Shown: positions 1-6,176, counted from the stretch's first letter. The stretch: 10,574 bases of DNA from Flavobacterium sp. (GCA_030150335.1 JASLGC010000314.1:1-10574); one strand, 5' to 3'. Notes: a model not told the origin generated them from the sequence alone. Numbers and translations: made by a program.

Positions 1-1199
1 GTATGTAAAGGACCTAATCCAGGTTGTTCTACTACACCAGCGAGGATGTCATCAAATTTTAGTATTGGTATACCATAAGCTTCCCCATCAAATTTTTTCT
101 TTTCAATCGCATCCAACATTTTAGTAAACGAGTGCACAGTAAGATTAGCAGATAGTTTCCCATTACCCACAATATACTCACCAGACGGGTCTACATCACA
201 GCCGTGAGGTGACTTAGGAGTGGGTAATAGGTAAACTAATCCTGGCAATTGACTTGCATCAAGTACTAGCACTTCATTTTTCATGGTGCTAGTTGCCACA
301 TGAGTAGCGTTATTTAGTTGGTTATGTGTGTATTTAGCAGGCATTTTTACACCTTTACCTGCTTTTATATATTCTTCTGCTTTCTTCCAATTAACAGCAG
401 CAATAAAGTCTTTATCATTCTGAGAGGAGTTCACTTCAAGCAAACTATGCGCCTCTTCCGTATTATAAGTAGTAAAGAAAAACCAACCATTTGATTTACC
501 TCTACCAGGATGAGCTAAGTCATAATTAAATCCAGGCATTAAGATTTGAAAAGCCAAATTCATATTCCCTGTTTTAGGGTCAACGCTTATAAACGATAAG
601 CTACCTTTAAACTTGCCTTTATATTCCTTGATAGGCATATCTTTCTGTGGAATAGGAACAGAAAAACGCGTACCAGCTACCACATATTCAGTATTTTCAG
701 TTACAAAAGCAGAACTGTGATTCCCTGCGCTATTTGGGATTTCAAGAATCTCTGCTGTATTAAAGTCTTGCAAGTCTATTCTTGCAATTCTCGGTGTATT
801 ATTTCCATTTATAAATATCCAACGACCATCAACTTCTCCTTTGGTTTGAGAGATATCAGGGTGGTGGGAGTCATCCCAAGGAATAAACCCATGGGAAGTC
901 ATCAGCATTGGTTTTGTCTCTTCATTATAGCCATACGCTTTTTCAGGGTCTTGTGAAAAAACCGGTATTACTTTTAAAAGCCTACCAGAAGGAATTCCGT
1001 AAACAGAAAGTTGTCCACTAAACCCACCAGAAAAGAAACCATAATATTCATCATATTCACCAGGCGCTACATAAACTTTTTCAGCAGCATTCGTAGCTAA
1101 GGCTCCCGCCTTTTTACTCTCCTTATTTGTTTTACCACAGTTCAAAAGAAGTAGGGGAACAAACGAGGTAATAATTATTAATCTAAAATACCTTTTCAT
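1..1199 (-). CDS. nosZ: Nitrous-oxide reductase NosZ, clade II lipoprotein type (N-terminal 399 residues; 3' end outside window)
   Basis: Reduces N2O to N2 in the periplasm, the last step of denitrification. The start ATG at 1197-1199 opens a lipoprotein signal (hydrophobic stretch, LLLLNC, lipidated Cys21) with no twin-arginine motif, as in clade II (Sec-exported) NosZ. The visible part is the beta-propeller that holds the CuZ copper-sulfide cluster. Family motifs include PGEYDEYYGFFSGG near residues 46-59, DDSHHPD with His112/His113, AHPGRGKSNG near 229-238, SPHGCDVDP near 330-338 and LGPLHT near 395-400. From spacing and context I infer CuZ ligands His112, His113, His161, His300, His356 and His399; the seventh His and the CuA cupredoxin domain lie beyond the left edge. 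The frame is intact throughout. It starts 39 bp after the cytochrome gene, so the two are probably one operon; nosL/D/F/Y-type genes would be expected further left. Confidence 0.95.
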   Translation of the reverse strand, partial: MKRYFRLIIITSFVPLLLLNCGKTNKESKKAGALATNAAEKVYVAPGEYDEYYGFFSGGFSGQLSVYGIPSGRLLKVIPVFSQDPEKAYGYNEETKPMLMTSHGFIPWDDSHHPDISQTKGEVDGRWIFINGNNTPRIARIDLQDFNTAEILEIPNSAGNHSSAFVTENTEYVVAGTRFSVPIPQKDMPIKEYKGKFKGSLSFISVDPKTGNMNLAFQILMPGFNYDLAHPGRGKSNGWFFFTTYNTEEAHSLLEVNSSQNDKDFIAAVNWKKAEEYIKAGKGVKMPAKYTHNQLNNATHVATSTMKNEVLVLDASQLPGLVYLLPTPKSPHGCDVDPSGEYIVGNGKLSANLTVHSFTKMLDAIEKKKFDGEAYGIPILKFDDILAGVVEQPGLGPLH

Positions 1200-1238
1200 C
1201 GTTATGAAATGTTTTTTTGTTAATAGGATGAGTTCTAC

Positions 1239-1790
1239 TTATAATGTTCTAAAGTATTCCAAAACAGCTCTTGCTTCCTCTTGTGTTAAGTTTTGGTTTG
1301 CCATAGGAGCACTATTAAATTCAATGAGCAAGTCCTTTGCTAAAGGGTTCTGCATAATCATTTTTTCAGGATTTAATATCATATTCATTACCCATTCCGG
1401 AGTTCTTCTTTCGAGAATACCTTTAGGGGCTGGTCCTATAAATTTTTTAGTAGGTTTATGGCAAGCTGTGCACATGTTTTTATAAATTTCTTGCCCTTTA
1501 TCTGCTAATTTCTGGTCTATTGCTTGAAAGGTTATGTTTTTAATTGGGCCAATTCCCTTATCTGTCAAATCAATTCTTTCAGAAGGAGTTTTATTGGCGT
1601 TTATGTCTGTTGTTGCAACTGTTTGAGTGTCTATTTCCTTTCCTATACTTTTTTGGTATTCTGTTGTGTCAATATTTCTTTCATTCGTAATAATAATTTC
1701 TTCTTTAGGAAGTTTAGTATTGTCATTACAATTCATAAGTGTCAAACAAGGTATTGTGATAAATGCAATTGAAGTGTATTTTCTTTTCAT
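1239..1790 (-). CDS. Monohaem c-type cytochrome lipoprotein, first gene of the nos operon
   Basis: A 183-residue predicted periplasmic electron carrier. A lipoprotein signal ends in LTLMNC with Cys21 as the lipidated residue. A polar, low-complexity linker follows to about residue 90. A class I cytochrome c domain then carries the haem-binding CTACH (Cys107, Cys110, His111), with Met163 in SAPMANQ as the likely sixth iron ligand, and ends in a helix EEARAVLEYFRTL typical of these domains. It lies directly upstream of nosZ on the same strand, an arrangement known from flavobacterial nos clusters, so I infer it delivers electrons to NosZ. The start ATG at 1788-1790 is preceded by only a weak AAAG, normal for Bacteroidota. 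Cys15 inside the signal peptide is not in a lipobox context. Family assignment is firm; the electron-donor role is inference. Confidence 0.9.
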   Translation of the reverse strand: MKRKYTSIAFITIPCLTLMNCNDNTKLPKEEIIITNERNIDTTEYQKSIGKEIDTQTVATTDINANKTPSERIDLTDKGIGPIKNITFQAIDQKLADKGQEIYKNMCTACHKPTKKFIGPAPKGILERRTPEWVMNMILNPEKMIMQNPLAKDLLIEFNSAPMANQNLTQEEARAVLEYFRTL

Positions 1791-1818
1791 TTTCTTTCAA
1801 TATTAAGTTTGATTACTG

Positions 1819-1826
1819 CGAATTTA
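1819..1826 (-). promoter_or_regulatory. Candidate -7 element of the nos operon promoter
   Basis: Reading the minus strand, TAAATTCG matches the Bacteroidota -7 consensus TAnnTTTG at five of six fixed positions. It would start transcription near 1813, about 22 nt before the cytochrome start codon. A Crp/Fnr-type inverted repeat is centred about 43 bp upstream of that point. There is no clear -33 TTG, which is common for activator-dependent promoters. Confidence 0.4.
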
Positions 1827-1846
1827 GAACATAAAACGCTTCGTTG

Positions 1847-1866
1847 TTTATGATTTTCGTCATAAA
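1847..1866. promoter_or_regulatory. Candidate Crp/Fnr-family operator upstream of the nos operon
   Basis: Perfect inverted repeat TTTATGA-N6-TCATAAA with 7-bp arms and a 6-bp spacer. The core TGA-N6-TCA is the architecture bound by Crp/Fnr-family regulators, which commonly control denitrification genes in response to oxygen or NO. The centre (1856.5) is about 66 bp upstream of the cytochrome start codon and about 40 bp from the inferred transcription start, the position of a class II activator. The regulator itself is not in the window. Confidence 0.6.
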
Positions 1867-1894
1867 ATAAATTAGTGATTTTGAGTTTTTTTTA

Positions 1895-1920
1895 AATTTC
1901 TTATTATTTTATAAGAAATT
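1895..1920. repeat. Inverted repeat, 10-bp arms
   Basis: AATTTCTTAT and its exact reverse complement ATAAGAAATT are separated by TATTTT. The arms are almost pure A/T, so a stable terminator is unlikely. In this divergent promoter region it could be an operator, or chance in AT-rich sequence. Confidence 0.5.
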
Positions 1921-2257
1921 ATATCACAATGTGTTTTGAATTAACGTGTTTATGTTATTAAAAGTTAATATTTAATTTCAGTAAATAATCGTTAAATATT
2001 TAAGAATGCTATCTTGGTAATTGTGAATAATAAAAGAGGTTGTTTTTTATTTTTGATTAATACCAATTTAATAGTCAGTAAAAGAATAAAGGGAAATGTA
2101 ACAGTGATTTTTAATACGAAAAAGAGGTTAAAATAACACATCTGTAGTTTTTTTTAGAATAGAGGAGGAGTTATTCTCAAATTGTAAATAAAAAGTAAAT
2201 ATGTTTCTTATTTATAGTAAATAAGTAAGTATCTTGTTGTAAAGTTAAAAAGGAGTT

Positions 2258-2815
2258 ATGCAAAGTAAAAATGAAAGTAAATTAGGACACAAGCTTGCGC
2301 TTTCGTTGTTTGTTAGTGGTTTTATTACATTGATTTTATTGTATATAAGCCCTGTATGGAGTGGCGATATTGTTGATTTCTTATATGGATTAACAGTAGC
2401 TTTGATAGTAATTAATATAGTTTATTTTGGTCGCTTAATCTTTAAAATAATAAAGAGCAAAGGCGATAGAAAGAAGCTATACAGAACATGTATGGTAATG
2501 CTTATCAACGTACCTTTTTTAGCTTCTTTCGCATTTGTAGGAGTAATTATCAAGAGTCATCTGCGAATTACATTTACAAATAGTACAGAAAAGGTGCTAA
2601 CAGATGTGAGATTGATAGGCTGCGAAGATTACACAATCCCAAAATTGAATATAGGGCAAAGCAAAACAATTTGGTTAGAAGTTCAAAAAGATTGTGCTGT
2701 TAGCGTGGTTTACGAAATAGATGGACAAGTAGCTCAAGAAATAGTGGTGGGATACGCAACGCCAGGGTTTGGTGAAAGAGTAAAATACACCCTTGTAAAA
2801 AAAGATAATGAGTAA
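2258..2815 (+). CDS. Unrecognised membrane protein with three TM helices and a C-terminal beta-rich domain
   Basis: 185 residues; I do not recognise a named family. Three hydrophobic segments are visible at about residues 12-31, 38-62 and 78-99, with a basic loop between the second and third (KIIKSKGDRKKLYR). By the positive-inside rule that loop is cytoplasmic, which puts the C-terminal 85 residues outside the inner membrane. This tail alternates short beta-type stretches (LRITFTNSTEK, TDVRLIGC, KTIWLEV, VSVVYEIDG) and has two cysteines, Cys122 and Cys146, that could form a disulfide in the periplasm. It resembles a small Ig- or transthyretin-like fold by pattern only. The start is supported by AGGAG just before the ATG, although the spacing is very short. 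The gene is monocistronic, diverges from the nos operon and ends at a hairpin terminator. Function unknown. Confidence 0.8.
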   Translation: MQSKNESKLGHKLALSLFVSGFITLILLYISPVWSGDIVDFLYGLTVALIVINIVYFGRLIFKIIKSKGDRKKLYRTCMVMLINVPFLASFAFVGVIIKSHLRITFTNSTEKVLTDVRLIGCEDYTIPKLNIGQSKTIWLEVQKDCAVSVVYEIDGQVAQEIVVGYATPGFGERVKYTLVKKDNE

Positions 2816-2833
2816 CAATTTTTAGCGCTGTTC

Positions 2834-2863
2834 AAAAGCTTTTCGCATAAATAAGCTTTTTTA
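2834..2863 (+). terminator. Rho-independent terminator after the 2258 membrane-protein gene
   Basis: AAAAGCTT (2834-2841) pairs with AAGCTTTT (2853-2860) across an 11-nt loop and is followed by more T. It lies 19 nt beyond the stop codon. The A-rich left arm makes it potentially bidirectional. Confidence 0.7.
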
Positions 2864-2964
2864 TTACCAATTTATAAGAGGAAAACCCCTTTAAAATTAC
2901 AGATTGATGAGGTTTAGTTTAAATATCTAATATTTTTTAAGCTTATATCTGTCTGATAATGTAA

Positions 2965-2996
2965 TTGTTAAAAAATAATTTAAAAATACTTGTATG
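2965..2996 (+). promoter_or_regulatory. Candidate promoter of the small RNA
   Basis: A TTG at 2965-2967 is separated by 19 nt from TACTTGTATG beginning at 2987, the spacing of Bacteroidota -33/-7 promoters (TTG-N19-TAnnTTTG). The -7 element matches only in part. Transcription would start at about 2999-3003, just before the structured segment. Confidence 0.4.
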
Positions 2997-2998
2997 AA

Positions 2999-3109
2999 AC
3001 CCTTGCGCAGACGGGAAATATGCGTAATATTGCAACCGTTAGCAGCAACTGTTATTACTGCTGATTTGTTCCCTGGTCAGGCTTCCAATTCTGACTGGGG
3101 ATTTTTTTT
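2999..3109 (+). ncRNA. Candidate structured small RNA (6S-like rod possible)
   Basis: About 110 nt, more GC-rich than its surroundings, between a plausible promoter and a strong terminator, with no usable reading frame. By hand it folds into a bulged rod. GAC (3010-3012) pairs GUC (3076-3078) and GGGAA (3013-3017) pairs UUCCC (3069-3073). After an asymmetric internal loop (3018-3021 against 3062-3068), GC (3022-3023) pairs GC (3060-3061), GUAAUA (3024-3029) pairs UAUUAC (3053-3058) and UUGC (3030-3033) pairs GCAA (3045-3048). The outer stem uses bases that also form the terminator hairpin, so the two are mutually exclusive. A rod with a central loop recalls 6S RNA, and flavobacteria are known to carry a divergent type (6S-Flavo), but I cannot confirm the match. 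Expression and family are inference; an orphan leader or a species-specific sRNA are alternatives. Confidence 0.55.
3071..3109 (+). terminator. Strong rho-independent terminator of the small RNA
   Basis: CCCTGGTCAG (3071-3080) pairs along its full length with CTGACTGGGG (3091-3100), using two G-T wobbles, around a 10-nt loop. It is followed by A and eight T. Confidence 0.85.
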
Positions 3110-3496
3110 GGACATTACTTTCCTTGGTTCAAAACTACATTTCTTACATTTCTTTTTCCCTTGAAGATTTATCGGCATTATAATGAGCATAAGTTGCTAT
3201 GTGTTATTTCAAAAAACAAGAGAGTACAAAAGCCATTAGCAAGTATGTTTATTCTCTCCTAAGATTCTGTATAGTTCTTCACTTAATAATTGCATAAACA
3301 TAGCCCAGTAAACATTTTTTGGACATTCTCTATTGTCATTTACGACTATTACGTAATTCTAAAGGCTTATTAGGGCAGATATTTCGCTTGATTTAAGTTG
3401 GTGTGCCCAATATGAGTATCATAGCGGAAAAGGGGGTTTGTAGTCATTTAATTGGTTTTAGATTAAAGACGTACTCATAATTGGCTTCTTTAAAAA

Positions 3497-3517
3497 TACA
3501 TCTATAAGATAGATGTA
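3497..3517. repeat. Inverted repeat, 8-bp arms
   Basis: TACATCTA and its exact complement TAGATGTA enclose a 5-nt loop TAAGA. It is followed by a short A run, not T, so it is not a plus-strand terminator. On the minus strand the hairpin is followed by TATTTTTAAA, so a weak minus-strand terminator is possible, although no gene upstream of it is visible. Confidence 0.45.
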
Positions 3518-3862
3518 AAAAGTTATTCGCATAGTAGAGTTTTATTGAGAAGAATTAAATCAACTATTGTCAAGAAGTACTGTGTTGACAATCACTCGTT
3601 TGAAAAAATAAAATAGCTTAATTACTTGGTTTAATAATATGTTTTATGATAAAACTAACTTATAAATAGTAAAAAATTTAGAAAAAATATCAGCAAATGA
3701 GGATTTCCGTAAAGTAAGGAGAGTTATCCGTTTTATATTTGCTATAGTAAGACCAAGAGGTATTTCAGTAAAAAACATCTCGGTGTTTTTCATTTTCAAT
3801 CATTTTGTATTTGTATGTAAAACAATATTGAAAAAGAAATAAAAGTAAGTGTAAGGAAAGAG

Positions 3863-3888
3863 GCTATCCCATGGGGTAGCTTTTTTTA
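3863..3888 (+). terminator. Strong orphan rho-independent terminator
   Basis: GCTATCCC pairs with GGGGTAGC (one T-G wobble) with a tight CATG loop once the innermost pair opens, followed directly by seven T (3881-3887). The nearest upstream protein gene on this strand ends about 1 kb away and has its own terminator, so this one must end an unannotated transcript or be a relic. Confidence 0.75.
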
Positions 3889-4220
3889 TGTTTATTTTTA
3901 AATAAAAGCAATGTACGTTATATTTAAAAAGTACGGTAATTATTGACATTAGCTTATTCTGAAATTAAAAAGCGATGGTTGTTAGTCCAAAGTCACCCTT
4001 TTAATTTTTAAATACTTTAAGTAGGAAATAAAATATCACATTTGGTGAAGATGTTAATAATATATGGTTGTCGTTTTTTGTAACAACGATTAAGATTAAA
4101 AAGTTAAGTATTTAGAGATAATGATGTAAATAGGTGAAAATAGAAAGAGTTAAAAACGTCTTGTAATCGCATCTTCAATATGATAACATTTTTTTATTTA
4201 AATTTTTAACAAAAAAATTA

Positions 4221-4228
4221 TACCTTTA
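4221..4228 (+). promoter_or_regulatory. Candidate -7 element for the 4250 lipoprotein gene
   Basis: TACCTTTA matches TAnnTTTG except for the last base and lies 21 nt before the ATG. No clear TTG is seen at the -33 distance. AAGAGTGAA precedes the start codon as a weak ribosome-binding site. Confidence 0.35.
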
Positions 4229-4249
4229 AGGAGATAAAAAAAGAGTGAA

Positions 4250-4588
4250 ATGAAAAAAATATTCGCAATAATTGCAGTAGCTATAGCGATGGTTTCTTGT
4301 TCAAATGGACCAAAAAATTCTGTTAAGAACTTTACAGAGAACATATCAAAAGGTAAAGTAGATGAAGCTAAAAAATATGCAACAGAATCAACAGGTAAAT
4401 TGGTTGACTTAGCATCGGCTTTTGGAGGAATTGGAATTGAGCCTAATTATAAATTTGAATTTATAAAAGACTCAATTGTTGGCAATGAAGCTTGGGTAAA
4501 GTTTAAAAATCAAGATGGAAAAGAAGAGCAAATGCACGTTGTGAAGATTGATGGTAAATGGTTAGTACACATGGACAAAAAGAAATAA
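4250..4588 (+). CDS. Small lipoprotein, DUF4878-like (NTF2/SnoaL-like fold)
   Basis: 112 residues. The signal peptide MKKIFAIIAVAIAMVSC ends in a lipobox with Cys17. The mature part begins with an amphipathic helix of the form SVKNFTENISKGKVDEAKKYAT, followed by beta-type stretches ending in EEQMHVVKIDGKWLVHMDKK. This order (short lipoprotein leader, a helix with a 'gk.deA..y' pattern, strands ending in a 'dG.W.v' motif) is that of the DUF4878/NTF2-like lipoproteins common in Bacteroidota. These lack a known catalytic role and may bind a ligand or a partner in the envelope. Its last 31 nt overlap the start of the next lipoprotein gene in another frame, which suggests co-transcription and translational coupling. 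Family assignment is by pattern only. Confidence 0.8.
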   Translation: MKKIFAIIAVAIAMVSCSNGPKNSVKNFTENISKGKVDEAKKYATESTGKLVDLASAFGGIGIEPNYKFEFIKDSIVGNEAWVKFKNQDGKEEQMHVVKIDGKWLVHMDKKK

Positions 4589-5166
4589 GTCTGACGCGAG
4601 TTTTTTGTGTGGTTTTTATTGGGTTGCTGATAAGTTGTTCAAGTCCTGTGAAAACAGACACTGTAATTTATCCATCCGTAGATTTAAAAGCAGGAGATAT
4701 TGTAGTTCGCAAGGGCAATGGATACTTTTCTAATTTCTTTAAGGAGTTAGGTTCTCGTGACAAGAAGTATTCTCATATTGGATTAATTGAAAGAGTGAGG
4801 GATAGCGTATATGTGATTCATATAGAAGCCAGTGAACTTACCGGTCAAGGGATTGTAATGAAAGAACCTATTGGATTATTTTTAAATGAAATAAGCGAGT
4901 ATGCTTTCTATAGCAATACATTAGATTCTATTTCGAGACAAGCTATATTGACACAAGCAAAGGAGTATTACAAGCATCAGGTATCTTTTGATTTGGAATT
5001 TGACGCCGCAAATGACGATAAGCTATACTGTTCTGAATTGGTTGCTGCAAGCATCAATAAAGGGATGGGGAAGCAATTGATTATGCCAACATTGATATAC
5101 AAAAACATCCAATTTTACGGATTAGATGATATATATAAGGCATCTATTTTTAAAAAGATAGAATAG
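4558..5166 (+). CDS. YiiX/YebB-like permuted NlpC/P60 (papain-fold) lipoprotein
   Basis: 202 residues from the ATG at 4558. A long n-region (residues 1-14) precedes a hydrophobic stretch ending in LLISC, with Cys27 as the lipidated residue. The mature domain shows the order typical of the circularly permuted YiiX branch of the NlpC/P60 superfamily. First comes LKAGDIVVRKGNG (43-55), then YSHIGLIE with the probable catalytic His73, then VIHIEA with Glu90, and near the C-terminus LYCSELVAAS with the probable nucleophile Cys158. All three catalytic-type residues are present, so it may be an active amidase, peptidase or acyl-hydrolase in the envelope; the substrate is unknown. It overlaps the upstream lipoprotein gene by 31 nt. 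A shorter start at CTG 4591 or GTG 4606 would avoid the overlap, but the first would give a more usual signal length only with a rare codon, so I keep ATG. Confidence 0.82.
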   Translation: MVSTHGQKEISLTRVFCVVFIGLLISCSSPVKTDTVIYPSVDLKAGDIVVRKGNGYFSNFFKELGSRDKKYSHIGLIERVRDSVYVIHIEASELTGQGIVMKEPIGLFLNEISEYAFYSNTLDSISRQAILTQAKEYYKHQVSFDLEFDAANDDKLYCSELVAASINKGMGKQLIMPTLIYKNIQFYGLDDIYKASIFKKIE

Positions 5167-5304
5167 GTATTATTGATTAAAAGAGAAGACATCATCTGCA
5201 AGAAGTATGATTCATTGACAGTAGATGTGGACTGTGAAAATATAAAAGAATAGTGGTAAAGCAATATTGTTTTTACCAGTTAAATTTGAGTTTTTTTAAG
5301 TTTG

Positions 5305-5345
5305 AAAAGGGGTGTTCTATCTATGGAATACCCCTTTTCTTTTTT
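5305..5345 (+). terminator. Strong rho-independent terminator of the lipoprotein pair
   Basis: AAAAGGGGTGTTC (5305-5317) pairs with GAATACCCCTTTT (5326-5338), 13 bp with one wobble, around an 8-nt loop. It is followed by C and six T. The A-rich left arm could also serve the minus strand, although no minus-strand gene ends here. Confidence 0.85.
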
Positions 5346-5516
5346 CATTTATGTATGTGCAAAAATCGCAAACGCTTACTTCCATCCTTATGTATATGCT
5401 CCATTTTTGTATCATTTATAAACTGAATTTAGTTCTTTGTTGTTGGTAATAATTTACCTTAATATATTATTTGGTTGTAATTATATTAATAAGTAATAAA
5501 ATTAGTTGTAAATCTG

Positions 5517-5524
5517 TATATTTG
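5517..5524 (+). promoter_or_regulatory. Promoter -7 element for the GRAM-domain gene
   Basis: TATATTTG is a perfect match to TAnnTTTG and lies 23 nt before the ATG at 5548. No TTG is found at the usual 19-20-nt distance upstream. Confidence 0.55.
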
Positions 5525-5547
5525 ATATAGTTTAAAATGCATAATTT

Positions 5548-6090
5548 ATGAAAATAGGTAAGGACAAAATAGATATAAGTTTAAAAGCAAAGGTTGTTTA
5601 TCTATTGGGAATAATGGTAATCTATGCGCTATTATTATTGATAATAGATACAGTGTTAGGACAAAGGTCATCCATGATTTCTTATGCCATACAGAGTGTT
5701 GTATTTAGTGTGGTGTGGTTTTTCGTTTTTATATATGCGATAAACAAGTTCGGTAAAAAGGTTGACAACAGTATAAAGATTGACTTAGCAGAAGATGAGG
5801 TTTTAGAAGCAGAAGGAGTGGCCAACATATTTCGTGGTTCGGAAGCAGTAGGAGGTAAATTGTTTTTAACCAACCAGCATCTCGTTTTTATTTCTCATAA
5901 ATACAATATACAAAGTGGCATTACTAAGTTGCCTTTAGAAAGTATTGTAAGTATTGACAAATGCAAAACAATGGGATTTATAGATAATGGCTTACTTGTA
6001 CGTACTAAAACGGGGAGTGAGTTGAAGTTTGTAGTAAACGAACGCAATACATGGTTAGAGGTATTGACACAGAAGTTAGTGTTGAGTTAA
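5548..6090 (+). CDS. Membrane-anchored GRAM (PH-like) domain protein
   Basis: 180 residues. Two transmembrane helices at about 15-35 and 43-65 form a hairpin with a short loop, followed by the basic stretch NKFGKKVDNSIK, which suggests that the C-terminal domain faces the cytoplasm. Residues 77-175 read as a GRAM domain: DLAEDEVLEAEGVANIF, then GGKLFLTNQHLVFISH (102-117), PLESIVSIDK and a terminal FVVNERNTWLEVL, the same succession as in PF02893 domains. In eukaryotes GRAM domains bind lipids; in bacteria their role is not established. The gene has its own promoter and converges on the DUF6266 gene across a long hairpin. The domain call is by motif order. Confidence 0.8.
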   Translation: MKIGKDKIDISLKAKVVYLLGIMVIYALLLLIIDTVLGQRSSMISYAIQSVVFSVVWFFVFIYAINKFGKKVDNSIKIDLAEDEVLEAEGVANIFRGSEAVGGKLFLTNQHLVFISHKYNIQSGITKLPLESIVSIDKCKTMGFIDNGLLVRTKTGSELKFVVNERNTWLEVLTQKLVLS

Positions 6091-6176
6091 GTTTTACAAT
6101 TCACACATATTATATAAATAAAATACAGAGGTCATTCATTAGTATTTTAATGAGAATTATGACATCAATTGAAATG

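Larger units (their letters stand above)
1791..2257. other. Divergent intergenic region between the nos operon and the 2258 gene
   Basis: 467 bp of very AT-rich DNA without a protein gene. It holds the inferred nos promoter and Crp/Fnr-type site near the cytochrome gene, and a separate 10-bp-arm inverted repeat at 1895-1920. The rest (about 1921-2230) shows no feature I can support. A weak -7-like TATCTTGT lies about 25 bp before the ATG at 2258. Confidence 0.6.
2816..4249. other. 1.4-kb spacer without a convincing protein gene
   Basis: It contains the terminator of the preceding gene, a candidate small RNA (2999-3109), an 8-bp-arm hairpin (3497-3517), a weaker A/T hairpin (AAAAACA/TGTTTTT, 3771-3790) and a strong orphan terminator (3863-3887). 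The 13-mer TTTTTTGGACATT occurs twice, at 3104-3116 and 3315-3327. About 3110-3490 and 3890-4210 show nothing else I can support. Reading frames here are short, lack good starts and do not resemble known families. Confidence 0.6.
5167..5547. other. Intergenic region with hairpins and a promoter
   Basis: 381 bp without a gene. It holds an inverted repeat TGGTAAA/TTTACCA (5254-5278) around the palindrome CAATATTG, the strong terminator at 5305-5345, and the promoter of the GRAM-domain gene near 5517. A four-codon reading frame (ATG at 5537, M-H-N-L) ends in TGA overlapping the ATG at 5548 as ATGA. This is probably chance. Confidence 0.6.

Noticed and set aside
717..956. Plus-strand open frame of 79 codons
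   Set aside because: It lies antisense within nosZ, whose protein motifs are continuous on the other strand; composition is not protein-like.
1204..1772. Two plus-strand open frames (1204-1485 and 1524-1772)
   Set aside because: Both are antisense shadows of the cytochrome c gene, which has a clear CTACH motif and lipoprotein signal.
3071..3090. CTGGTCAGG resembling the conserved GGTCAGG of SRP (4.5S) RNA
   Set aside because: The rest of the SRP tip motif (GGAAGGAAGCAGCC) does not follow; the bases are part of a terminator hairpin.
3667..3843. Plus-strand stop-free stretch of nearly 60 codons ahead of the orphan terminator
   Set aside because: It has no ATG or GTG near its beginning, no ribosome-binding site and an unremarkable composition; not enough to call a gene or a pseudogene.
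5537..5551. Four-codon leader peptide whose TGA overlaps the ATG of the GRAM gene
   Set aside because: Such short frames are expected by chance and there is no ribosome-binding site.
5682..5873. Minus-strand open frame of 63 codons
   Set aside because: It is antisense to the GRAM-domain gene and has no recognisable features.
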